Of a stretch of DNA of 10,454 nt, positions 1 through 7,348 are shown piece by piece. The stretch lies in assembly GCA_036244855.1 (NCBI GenBank), contig BQKZ01008482.1, forward strand, positions 11,267-21,720, written 5' to 3'. The translations under genes and the position numbers were made by a program. A model generated the notes under the pieces. That model ran no database searches. It was given only the letters and a program-made list of their open reading frames with translations, and was not told the origin of the DNA. Position 1 is the stretch's first letter; the number at the start of each line of letters is the position of its first letter. The stretch is from Temnopleurus reevesii (taxonomy: Eukaryota; Echinodermata; Echinoidea; Temnopleuroida; Temnopleuridae).

Positions 1-106
1 GAATTTGTGCAAATGCAAACATGGTTTATTGAATTCGTTTTTCTCTACAGATTTCAGAAATATATAGTTTTACTACTCTCCATAAAATTTTTACTCGGGA
101 AAAATC
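1..106. other. unassigned AT-rich sequence
   Basis: I see no motif, repeat or coding signal here apart from a minus-strand open frame of 69 codons (54-263). That frame runs into the diverged tandem repeat and has no recognisable domain, so I do not call it a gene. Confidence 0.4.
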
Positions 107-460
107 GTGACATAGCGAACTGGACTAAATGTTTCACCAGAGACCAATGGTGGGAGGGTATTACATGAATGGAACGTCCTTCTTTATGTGAAAGGAACAC
201 TGCAATGGATCTTTCGTTCAAGAATGACAGGGCTTCTGCAGAATGCTCCTTTTGGACAGACACAATGGGTCATTTTTGTGACCTAAACTGACCAAATGAA
301 TCACAGAGAGGCAATGTTAGACCAGAGATCTAAGAGAGGATCATCCCGCTCACTGGAAAAGTAGGAACTCTGCACCCTATTTCATGCTCTCTTATTTGTC
401 AGACATAATGGATCATTAAGGTGACCTAAATTAGACCAAATTGTTTGGATGCCCTCCACT
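107..460. repeat. diverged tandem repeat, about three partial units
   Basis: A block starting GTGACNTA and continuing to a GGACTAAATG/GACCAAATG-like segment appears at 107, 278 and 421, with spacings of 171 and 143 bp. The second and third copies also share the preceding CAGACAYAATGGRTCATT segment (about 256-273 and 400-416). The copies are clearly diverged, so this is an old tandem array or a cluster of one dispersed repeat. The element TGGGTCATT recurs in inverted orientation near 475-484 and 710-719, which hints that related sequence extends to about 720. Boundaries are approximate. Confidence 0.5.
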
Positions 461-726
461 AACTATACCCTCTAAAATGACCCAACCTGAATATTATTTT
501 TTTTTGTTTTTCACCAAATTTGAATTTAATTATAACAAAATTATAAATAAACATGCGGAATATAATCTAAAAAGTCACTTCTCAGATGATCCTTTGAATT
601 GTGTTGAATTTTTTTTCTTAAATTATCAAAAATATAACTTTTTCCAACCGACCAATGCTGTTTCAAAAATAGCATGTGAGGGTATTCAAAGTTTTTTTAG
701 TGGCCAAAGCAATGACCCATGGCCCA
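461..726. other. AT-rich spacer with homopolymer T runs
   Basis: This stretch is very AT-rich, with T runs near 498-506 and 608-616. The longest open frame of the window (441-812, plus strand, 123 codons) crosses it. Its residues are dominated by Phe, Lys and Asn, as expected for translated AT-rich DNA, and its C-terminal third is translated from the foldback element that starts at 727. I see no domain and do not call a gene. Confidence 0.5.
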
Positions 727-889
727 ATTGCATAAAAAGTTGCATAAAAACGCAACTCAGGAAAGGTATGAAACGGACACCAGAGAAAATTAAACGCAAG
801 TCCTACATGTAAATATGCGCTCTGATTGGTTGAAAATAGATTTGCGTTAAATATTCTGTCTTGCTTTTCAACGCAACTTTTTATGCAAT
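727..889. mobile_element. foldback/MITE-like element with 17-bp inverted ends
   Basis: The left end ATTGCATAAAAAGTTGC (727-743) is the exact reverse complement of 873-889, giving a 163-bp unit with perfect 17-bp terminal inverted repeats. Inside, GTTGC and GCAAC (739-743 and 752-756) form a smaller hairpin. An imperfect inner pair, TTAAACGCAA near 791 and TTGCGTTAAA near 842, extends the symmetry. There is no internal coding capacity, so if mobile it would depend on a transposase in trans. I could not find a convincing target-site duplication. It could also be a foldback element. Confidence 0.65.
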
Positions 890-2019
890 AGAGTAAGAAA
901 TATCAAGGAACTAGCCTACATAGTTCATACGGATCCTCCTTCTGATAATCAGGGAGTTGTCCAGACGATGTAAACAACATCAATTAATCATGAACCATGA
1001 AGTAACTTCCTCTTTACACATAACAAGCAAATAATAAACCTTTGTATTATTCATCTACATTTGTAAACTAAAAGAAACAAAACAAACAAAACTATCAAAA
1101 ACAAAGCTAACATTTTCGTCCAATGAATTTAATTGCGAAATGTGTGAAATGCTGGCAGCTTTTTATTTTTATATCAATATATTATAATTGCTGGAAACTT
1201 ATTTATTATATAATAATAATCCTTTTTTTTTCTAATAAAGAGAGACTAGTATTTTAGTTTTGTTGTGTTTCAAATATTTGTAATGATTCACTCTGCCAAC
1301 AAACAATATAGGGATCCTGCATCATGCTGAACTGTTTGCATCAAAATTTATTTCAAATACTTTGTACATGTATGTACCAGCAACGCTTCTATTGAAAATG
1401 TAGCAATGCACATTCACCAGAAGAGTCAATGACATCATGACGTCAGCATTCACTTTGTTTGAAGAAAAGCCTCATTTGCAATCATGCATTAAAATGGCTG
1501 ATTCATTGCCATTGTAATTACCCATTTCATAGAACAAAGCATCCAATCACGTGTAAAGTTCAAAACCTCGAAATATGCGGAAAAAATAATTCTTTCGGTC
1601 TGTGCAGAGATAGAAATCCCCAAATACCCCCAATGCAAACTGTATAATGAACACATGTGTTCAGGGAATTTCAAACACCCAAACCTCTCAACCCGCATCA
1701 AAGAAAAAGAGGAATGATTTGCTGAAAAAGAGGAAAGAAACCCTATTTCTCATAGGACAGTGTTGTAGGATTATCAAGAAAAATTGAAAAACTCTTTTGA
1801 AATGACATTGAAAATCTCTCAAAATAGGTAAAAATCCCTATACTTTCCTTAAAATTCCTAGTAGTTGGGAGGTCTGGACTCTACATGTACACGAGGGAAT
1901 TAAATTGTTGCAAGCTTGTTTTCTTGATAAAAATCTGTATAAATTACAGAAATCTGAAATGCAAATACATTGTGCAATTTTGTATCAGCGTGATGGAAAC
2001 TCCAAGATTTTGTACATAT
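890..2019. other. AT-rich sequence with no gene
   Basis: I see no coding signal in this 1.1-kb stretch. It holds an AT-only run near 1195-1225, a T run near 1223-1231, and several TACATGTA-type short palindromes (for example near 1365-1376 and 1882-1889). Short overlapping frames on both strands at 1459-1701 shadow each other and have no recognisable domain. Confidence 0.5.
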
Positions 2020-2033
2020 ATGTAGGCCTACAT
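2020..2033. repeat. ATGTAGGCCTACAT palindrome, copy 1
   Basis: This is a perfect 14-bp palindrome with the core TGTAGGCCTACA. The same core recurs at 4797-4808 and 5409-5420, and the inner TAGGCCTA recurs at 6537-6544 and twice at 9976-9989. Repetition of this exact core through the window suggests a short dispersed motif of this genome. Confidence 0.6.
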
Positions 2034-2175
2034 GTAACAAAAATCTGATCTTAAGTATTTTGATTACATATTGTGCAGGGTTGTCTCTCACACTGTTGAA
2101 GAATTCTGTCTCGTAAAATGCTGCCCGATATAAAAGTTTTTCAGCCTTTCAAACAAACAAGTTGCAAACAAGTTG

Positions 2176-2199
2176 AATGAAATAAAATTCAATTTCATT
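2176..2199. repeat. short inverted repeat (hairpin)
   Basis: AATGAAAT (2176-2183) and ATTTCATT (2192-2199) are exact reverse complements with an 8-nt loop. The stem is AT-only except for one pair and may be chance. Confidence 0.35.
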
Positions 2200-2223
2200 G
2201 GGTCATATCAAACGCAGCTTTTT

Positions 2224-2488
2224 GAATGAAGCTCAGTTGGTAAATGAACCATACATTCTTTGCAAAATTTTATTTTTTAATGCAAATACTTGTAAAAGTC
2301 CAAGGTATTTTTTGTAAACAGCTTTGTCCTAGGAACACCCACACCACAACACTTCAGTACACATGAATGCATATTTTATGTCTGGTTTACCCCAAGCCTG
2401 AACTTGAGCCATACTTTAATCTTTGTTTGCAATTTTCTCAAATTTAAGCAAACATAATCTGCTATGAATGAAGTCAATTCGGTAAATG
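2224..2488. repeat. diverged 23-bp direct repeat pair
   Basis: GAATGAAG...GGTAAATG occurs at 2224-2246 and 2466-2488, with 5 mismatches in 23 positions and a spacing of 242 bp. The flanks do not align convincingly, so this may be a remnant of an older duplication or chance. The first copy contains an AGCTCAGTTGGTA segment that matches a tRNA A box, but no B box follows at the right distance. Confidence 0.3.
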
Positions 2489-2651
2489 GTATGTTGGTAT
2501 CCATGTAAACATTATCAAGTTAAGCTGTATTATCTGTGCCTAAAATAAAAGCACAATGGCTGAAAAATATGGCATCATATTGTACTTATATGATTTATAA
2601 CCAAGATGGAATAAAGTGTGATTTATGATGTTAATTCCGATCTTGTCTAAA

Positions 2652-2860
2652 AGAGATTTGATTTGATTTGATTTGATCCCATCATGGAAGTATAAGAAAA
2701 TGTCATGACAAGGAGTACCCATGAATCATGCTAATTTCTAGAGGGGTCCTTTACAGTCATACACTGTACATGTGCATTAAACGAACAAAGAAAATATCAA
2801 GCAAATAGATAACAATTCACAATATGAAGAGAAAAATAGAAACATTAAAACAATGTATGA
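2652..2860 (-). mobile_element. 3' tail of a CR1/L2-like non-LTR retrotransposon, copy A
   Basis: Read on the minus strand, this segment runs through an AGGACCCC box (about 2743-2750) and a CATGGGTACTCCTTGTCATGAC-like box (about 2704-2725). It ends in (CAAAT)4 at 2656-2675. A short 3' end with a pentanucleotide tail is typical of CR1/L2-like LINEs. The frame through the tail carries only the last few residues of such an ORF and then stops, so nothing here is functional. A second copy in the same orientation lies about 225 bp away. The family name is inference from layout. Confidence 0.55.
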
Positions 2861-2880
2861 CGACCAGCACACATACAGAT

Positions 2881-3075
2881 TTTGATTTGATTTGATTTTA
2901 TTCATCATAATGCATGTAAAATACAATACAATGACAAGGATATCCCATGAAAGCCGAGGGCTTATTTCCAATGGGGTCCTTTAAGTACAAACAAACACTA
3001 TTACAAATAAAAGACAAAAAACAAGTAAATAGACATCAAAGCAATAGAAATAGAAATAGAAAGCAACAGGAAATA
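2881..3075 (-). mobile_element. 3' tail of a CR1/L2-like non-LTR retrotransposon, copy B
   Basis: This copy has the same order of boxes as copy A. On the minus strand these are the AGGACCCC box (about 2973-2980), TTTCATGGGATATCCTTGTC (about 2934-2953), and a TCAAA tail (2881-2895 as TTTGA x3 on the plus strand). The upstream part also aligns loosely with copy A (CAAGTAAATAGACATCAA against CAAGCAAATAGATAACAA). The two copies sit head to tail, offset by about 220-230 bp. This could be tandem duplication, repeated insertion at a preferred TTTGA target, or a dimeric element. It contains a (TAGAAA)3 microsatellite at 3045-3062. Confidence 0.55.
3045..3062 (+). repeat. (TAGAAA)3 microsatellite
   Basis: Three exact hexamer copies lie in the body of retroelement tail copy B. 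Confidence 0.8.
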
Positions 3076-3499
3076 AATGTGTAGGTGAACTATTATTAAG
3101 AAAATGTATGGAAATATCAAATCACATATTTGTATGTGTATGACTGATGCCCTTCAAACTGTTGATCAACATTGACTAACATATCTTGGAATCGATATAT
3201 GCAGATAAGCTCATCTAACAGGGATATAAACAAAACAAGACAAATAAAATTAATCAACTTTCTGGAATGTTTGTTGTTTGAACAGGTAAGTTACACCCAT
3301 ACTGTATGGAGAGAGGTCTACATGAAAAGGCCTTTACCAGTTCATCGGTGCAGTAATACTATTTACTCTTCTCTTTCATTGTCCTGAAGGTTATCATTTG
3401 GGTAGAACCTAAAGAGATATGCTGAAGCTTAAAACATCATACAGAACAATGCAGTAATAGAATCTATGAATAATATTAATATGCTCTCCAACTAAATCA
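3076..3499. other. unassigned AT-rich sequence
   Basis: There is no coding signal. A perfect splice-donor match, CAG|GTAAGT, falls at 3283-3291, but the upstream 38 codons of open frame (from 3172) resemble no protein and no clear acceptor precedes them. I do not call an exon. Confidence 0.4.
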
Positions 3500-3765
3500 T
3501 TATGCCGCCAAGTACTTGGGCAGTTTAAACCAACTTTGATAATACATAGGTTTTACATGGATACGTAATTTGACAAACATTGCCCAAAGAAATGCAAAAA
3601 AAATTGTTTGAACCATATATGAAAACCCTCCTGGGTACCACTGCACATAATTTTTCATCGGTTTTTCTTTTTTTGGAAGAGATTTTATTAATGGAAGCCA
3701 CAGACAAATTGGATGCCAGAATTTTGGATGGTATTGGCAACAAATTTCATGCAATGGCACCCTGA
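3500..3765. other. stop-poor segment, unidentified
   Basis: Three frames are open here at once: minus strand 3500-3760 (86 codons), minus strand 3525-3743 (72 codons) and plus strand 3580-3765 (61 codons). The translations show no family motif I recognise. The minus-strand 86-residue product is rich in Trp, Pro and Tyr; the plus-strand product looks amphipathic. Neither has a typical upstream context or splice sites that would make it convincing. It may be chance, a decayed exon, or part of an unrecognised dispersed repeat. Confidence 0.25.
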
Positions 3766-4293
3766 TTGGTAAAGTTTGAATAAGATTTATTCATTTTGTT
3801 TCATATTACTCAGAAATTTCAACGAATGAATACACCATCTAGGCGTGTATCAACATGGATCAGGAAATCTAGCATCTGAATTTTTTAAATTAGAATTGGC
3901 AATACACACGATGACAGAATGCATTGTGAAAGCATATCAACGAAGATAACCCTGTTATGCAACTGATCCATTTAGGCTCTTTTGACCAGAGGATATCTCT
4001 CACAAAATAAATAAGACAGAATCAACGAGGCTTGGAGAGATTAAGAATGGTATCAGGAAAAGCTTGTCAGATTTCAAGATGGCATCAAGAATGGTGATAT
4101 TTGGTCAAAGGTTGGACAAGAACACTTGAAATGCAGAGAGCTCTCTCAATTTTTTAATTCTGTATTCATTGCAAATTATGAGACTCTATTCTAAATTTGC
4201 TGGATGAAAAATACCTTCAGATCAGAATTCCAACTCTTGTCCTATCCCAACATGGATAAACACTAATTGGCAGTGCTTTACCGAGAAGCTGTG
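3766..4293. other. unassigned sequence
   Basis: I see nothing beyond ordinary AT-rich sequence. All six frames are closed at short intervals and there is no tandem or inverted repeat of note. Confidence 0.45.
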
Positions 4294-4303
4294 AAAAAAA
4301 AAA
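4294..4303 (-). terminator. T10 run, candidate Pol III terminator
   Basis: Ten A on the plus strand read as ten T on the minus strand, starting 10 nt after the acceptor end of the tRNA-like unit at 4314-4384. RNA polymerase III terminates at runs of four or more T, so placement and orientation fit. A run of this length could also be chance in AT-rich DNA. Confidence 0.5.
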
Positions 4304-4313
4304 TTAACAGGCA

Positions 4314-4384
4314 TTCTCAGGTAGGGATCAAACCCAAGATCTCCTGATGACTAGACAGGCGTCTTACCACTAGACCACCGAGAG
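4314..4384 (-). tRNA. tRNA-Thr(AGT)-like gene or pseudogene / SINE head
   Basis: The minus strand folds as a complete cloverleaf. The acceptor is CTCTCGG (4378-4384) against CTGAGAA (4314-4320), with 6 of 7 pairs including one G-U. T8-G9 follow, then a D stem GTCT/AGAC with all 4 pairs. The anticodon stem is CCTGT/TCAGG with 4 of 5 pairs, and its loop CTAGTCA has T33 and anticodon AGT (Thr). The variable loop is AGATC, and the T arm is TTGGG-TTTGATC-CCTAC. A box (TGGTCTAGTGG) and B box (GGTTTGATCCC) are both near consensus. The segment from the anticodon stem to the T stem closely resembles eukaryotic tRNA-Thr(AGT). Odd points are T at position 56 instead of C, three mismatched pairs, and no canonical 5' G. 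No 3' CCA and no poly-A follow, which argues against a retro-copy. The D arm looks like the tRNA-type SINE heads common in marine invertebrates, so a SINE-derived pseudogene is the main alternative. Confidence 0.6.
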
Positions 4385-4609
4385 CCGATGGAAGTGGCAG
4401 GCTCGATTTGTGTTATAGCACTAAATTAAAATCTGAGTATGATTTGATCATACAAGTCCTCTATAGGTCCATATTGAATGTAAATGTAGATCAAAAAGAT
4501 CTCAATTTACTCTTCATGTTAGATTGCCCTTGGCTTGAAGTTTGGCACCGTGTGTATGAAATCCCAATTCCCTGATACAAGTATGACAGTCTGAGCTGTG
4601 AGATGGGAG

Positions 4610-4652
<43 letters not shown>

Positions 4653-4661
4653 CCCCACCTC
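4610..4661 (+). repeat. poly-C tract (C40) with short interrupted extension
   Basis: There are forty C in a row at 4610-4649, then T, C6, ACCTC, before the sequence breaks into N. The true length is uncertain because such tracts are miscalled and often collapse or end reads. The complementary strand is a G40 run that could form G-quadruplexes. Confidence 0.85.
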
Positions 4662-4664
4662 NNN
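4662..4664. other. assembly gap (NNN)
   Basis: Three N lie directly after the poly-C tract. The gap is most simply explained by sequencing failure through the homopolymer; its real size is unknown. Confidence 0.95.
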
Positions 4665-4790
4665 CTACCCATGGTTCCACCCATACAATTATTAGATACC
4701 ATAAATATGGAGCTACATCTAGACCCTTTGACCTGTTTTGTTTATTAGGTCACATTCCACGCAACCACTCAAGTCCGTCAAGTAGAAATG

Positions 4791-4808
4791 CCTACATGTA
4801 GGCCTACA
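4791..4808. repeat. CCTACATGTAGG / TGTAGGCCTACA overlapping palindromes, copy 2
   Basis: CCTACATGTAGG (4791-4802) and TGTAGGCCTACA (4797-4808) are overlapping perfect palindromes. The latter is identical to the core at 2021-2032 and 5409-5420. Confidence 0.6.
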
Positions 4809-4953
4809 GGTTTATACCACTTCCTACATACTGGGCATTGCAGTCTACAGAGGTGTGGGCTTGTAAATATTAAAGCCCTGATAAAAAAAGTGCAAGCTCG
4901 GATAGGAATATACTGTATCATGTGGTTGTACTCTAATAAATGCATTATTATAC

Positions 4954-4977
4954 ACATTAATACATTAATACATTAAT
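4954..4977 (+). repeat. (ACATTAAT)3 tandem repeat
   Basis: There are three exact 8-bp copies in an AT-rich context. Confidence 0.8.
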
Positions 4978-5406
4978 ATTAAATACTTAAACATTTTCAT
5001 TCAATTTTAGATCACTTTCATAGCATAAAACATTATTAGATAACAGAGAAAAATATTATATTATTTCATTTTTAGAACAATCTTTGGTCTGTTGGCATTG
5101 CTCAAAGTATATAAGATTTGTTGATTGCTTTAAAATCATAAAATTACGATCATACTCAGGGCACAATGCATTCTTCATGCAGTAAGTGATGGACATTAAA
5201 CTGGTTTTACAGTTTCGCTACAGAAAAAATGGAATGAAAATATCTTACAAACATTGTATAATAATTTGGGTTTTTTTTCAAACAACAACAAACAAAATTC
5301 AAAAGTCTCTGTACCCCCATCACTTAAAAGAAACAAGACATTTTACCATGCAATAAAACTTTTGTTTATTCCAAGTGATGAGCCTATGAAATTTGGATAC
5401 AGTGTA

Positions 5407-5422
5407 CATGTAGGCCTACATG
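5407..5422. repeat. CATGTAGGCCTACATG palindrome, copy 3
   Basis: This is a perfect 16-bp palindrome and the longest of the three copies that carry the TGTAGGCCTACA core. Confidence 0.6.
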
Positions 5423-5601
5423 CACTGGCCTTTATTTTGGGTCTATTCTACAATTACGGAAATGGTTATACCCCTGCAAATTACGAACACCAACATAGAT
5501 TTCCAATGTGAATTATCATCTCCCTACATATTTTTATGATAAAATAAATCTCAGAGTGATTGACTATGCTTTTTATCTACAGTGTACATGAACCCATTAC
5601 G

Positions 5602-5646
5602 AGGTCAGGACCCCCTGTAATCCGAGGGTCACTGTTGCCTAGCAAC
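5602..5646. promoter_or_regulatory. candidate cis-regulatory cluster with RFX X-box
   Basis: GTTGCC-T-AGCAAC (5634-5646) is a perfect match to the X-box GTNRCC(N0-3)RGYAAC bound by RFX factors, which control ciliary genes in animals. Within 35 bp upstream lie AGGTCA (5602-5607) and GGGTCA (5626-5631), both nuclear-receptor half-sites. TAATCC (5618-5623), the Otx/Gsc-type homeodomain site, and the inverted repeat GGTCAGGACC (5603-5612) are also there. The patch is visibly GC-richer than its surroundings. No gene start is visible nearby, so an enhancer or distal promoter element is only a hypothesis. An acceptor-like pyrimidine tract ending TCTACAG (5576-5582) precedes the patch, and a 30-codon open stretch follows it, so a small exon is a weaker alternative. 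Confidence 0.4.
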
Positions 5647-6410
5647 CAAGAGGGACGTGGAATGTCACTAATGTGAAACTGATTTGAGTTTTGAATACCC
5701 TCACATTTGATCCCAGATTTAATATCATGCAGTGGTGGGCATGTCACAAGTGTTTTTACGTGACTACTTGATCAATCATGTATGTTTGTATTCATACATT
5801 TAAGGTTATTATGGTTCATTTGATAAGGACTTACAGTGTACCAGCCTGTCATACAAAGTAGAGTTGCTTACAAAAACAGTTTGATTTGCTCCGAAAATGC
5901 CATTTGCTGATGAAAATTTTAGACATTCGTATGAAGTTTGTACCTGTATAAAAACTTTGTAAAAAAATAATACACCTTCACAAATTCTTCCAATTTAGAA
6001 AATCATTCACTGACTGATGTGAGAACATGACAACTCCTGTAATCTCACTCAGTCAAAACCATAAAACATGAAATTTCCTCACCAAAAACCACAACATCGA
6101 GTGACTCACTTTTCCACTTTCATCTTCACCTCCAAGTTCATCTTCCCCACCAAGAAGAAAAAAGAGAGAACCTACATTCCTAGACAACAGATGTCAGTGA
6201 TTAATGCAGCAAATAAAATAAACAGAATCACCACATATTCTGCAACCTCAAACCCAATCCTGGTATTATTCACATTCATGTACACTGCGTACCTACAGTC
6301 CAGATAAATAAGAAAGACATCTTCAGTTTACAAGGTGTGCCAGAAAGGGGGTTTTTCACAGCTAATGTTTTTCCATATGTACAAAAAAAATGTATATTGG
6401 GGAAATTTGT
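5647..6410. other. unassigned AT-rich sequence
   Basis: I see no gene. A plus-strand frame of 79 codons at 6068-6307 is rich in Thr, Lys and Ser and has no recognisable motif or splice context. No repeat structure is apparent. Confidence 0.45.
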
Positions 6411-6439
6411 GGTGGGGATGGGGGGGGAGGATGGGGGTG
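6411..6439 (+). other. G-quadruplex-type G cluster
   Basis: Runs of G4 (6414-6417), G8 (6420-6427) and G5 (6433-6437) are spaced by 2-5 nt. This satisfies the G3+N1-7 quadruplex pattern if the G8 run supplies two tracts. A C15 run lies 35 nt downstream, so an alternative is a G:C hairpin. Confidence 0.5.
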
Positions 6440-6474
6440 GCACAGCACTGCCCACAGGGGCCACATCCATTTTA

Positions 6475-6489
6475 CCCCCCCCCCCCCCC
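6475..6489 (+). repeat. poly-C tract (C15)
   Basis: There are fifteen consecutive C, the second long C homopolymer in the window. It is complementary to the G cluster just upstream. Confidence 0.85.
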
Positions 6490-6777
6490 TTCCAATACAC
6501 ATATCCTTTTGAGCACGAAGCTGCCAGATGACAGTATAGGCCTACACAGTTGTGTGCAAGCGCTATAAATGTAGGCTTTCCCTCAAAGAAAATTCATAGC
6601 GAATACTCCCAATGAAACATGGGCTAATATGAATCAAGCAACAGCTACCACTACTGAGTCTGTGCTTGCAGACTACCCCAATAGTGTCCTTGGTTGCCCT
6701 CAAGCATGTATACACTAAAGCACAAGGGCGTTGAACTTTTACCAGGCACAGAGTGACATGAGAGATTAGAGGTGTGT
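6490..6777. other. unassigned sequence
   Basis: There is no coding signal. It carries a TAGGCCTA palindrome at 6537-6544 and leads into the minisatellite. Confidence 0.4.
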
Positions 6778-7297
6778 CAATTGCACCATTAGAGGACCAG
6801 ACAAGGTCTCCTTCTATATGTCATGTTGTGATAGGAGAGCTCAGAGAGATGAGTGGAAAGAGAGATGAAAGAGCCAGCAGAGATTAGGTGGTGGTGGGGG
6901 TGGGCAAAAGGGCCAGCGAAGATGTGGCGGGGGAGGGGGAGGGAGGTGTGCCAATTGCACCATTAGAGGACCAGACAAGGCCTTCTTCAATCTGTCATGT
7001 TGTGATGGGACAGATCAGAGAGATGAGAGGAGAGAGTCGGCGGAGATCTGGTGGGGAGAGGGGGAAGGAGGTTGGGCAATTGCACCATTAGAGGACCAGA
7101 CAAGGCCTACTTCAGCTTGTCATGTTGTGATGGGAGAGATCAGAGAGATGAGAGGAAGAAGTCTGCGGAGATCTGGTAGGGAGAGGGGTAGGGAGGTTGG
7201 GCAATTGCACCATTAGAGGACCAGGCAAGGTCTCCTTCAACTTGTCATGTTGTGATGGGAGAGATCAGAGAGATCAGAGGAAAGAGTCAGTAGAGAT
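6778..7297 (+). repeat. G/A-rich minisatellite, four units of about 125 bp
   Basis: Each unit begins CAATTGCACCATTAGAGGAC and ends in a G-rich purine segment. Units start at 6778, 6952, 7077 and 7202. Units 2 and 3 are exactly 125 bp and differ at about 12 positions by eye (about 90% identity). Unit 1 is 174 bp because its 3' half contains an internal duplication: the GRGCCAGC...AGAT...GTGG motif is present at 6871 and again at 6910. Unit 4 is cut short by a (GTG)8 run. Several units carry G3-G5 runs able to form quadruplexes. The open plus frame at 6888-7091 is a by-product of a unit length near a multiple of three and is not called. Confidence 0.85.
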
Positions 7298-7348
7298 GTG
7301 GTGGTGGTGGTGGTGGTGGTGACGACGGTGTGTGTGGGGGGGGGGGGG
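7298..7348 (+). repeat. (GTG)8 microsatellite and G13 run
   Basis: (GTG)8 occupies 7298-7321. A GACGACGGTGTGTGT linker follows, then thirteen G at 7336-7348. The array looks grown from the 3' GATGTGG end of the last minisatellite unit. Confidence 0.85.

Larger units (their letters stand above)
4665..5580. other. AT-rich sequence with no gene
   Basis: This 0.9-kb stretch holds two copies of the TGTAGGCCTACA palindrome and an octamer tandem repeat, listed separately. A plus-strand frame of 85 codons (5254-5511) reads straight through the second palindrome and has no recognisable domain, so I do not call it. Confidence 0.45.

Noticed and set aside
441..812. Longest open frame (123 codons, plus strand)
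   Set aside because: Its composition reflects AT-rich DNA, it shows no domain, and its last third is translated from the foldback element at 727-889.
2224..2290. tRNA-like A box AGCTCAGTTGGTA
   Set aside because: No B box or cloverleaf follows at the required distance.
2652..3075. CRISPR-like or regular direct repeats
   Set aside because: The repeated units are long, diverged and only two; they are retroelement tails in a eukaryotic context.
3172..3291. Possible exon ending at a perfect CAG|GTAAGT donor
   Set aside because: One donor match in 10 kb is expected by chance; there is no credible acceptor and no protein similarity.
4514..4801. Open frames giving poly-Gly or poly-Pro on opposite strands
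   Set aside because: They are translations of the C40 tract and cross the N gap.
5254..5511. Plus-strand open frame of 85 codons
   Set aside because: It has no recognisable domain and reads through the dispersed palindrome at 5407-5422.
5583..5676. Possible small exon after a TCTACAG acceptor, 30 open codons
   Set aside because: There is no donor in frame, the stretch stops at TGA, and the translation resembles nothing known; the regulatory reading fits the motifs better.
6888..7091. Plus-strand open frame of 67 codons rich in Gly, Arg and Glu
   Set aside because: It is a translation of the minisatellite units and has no independent support.
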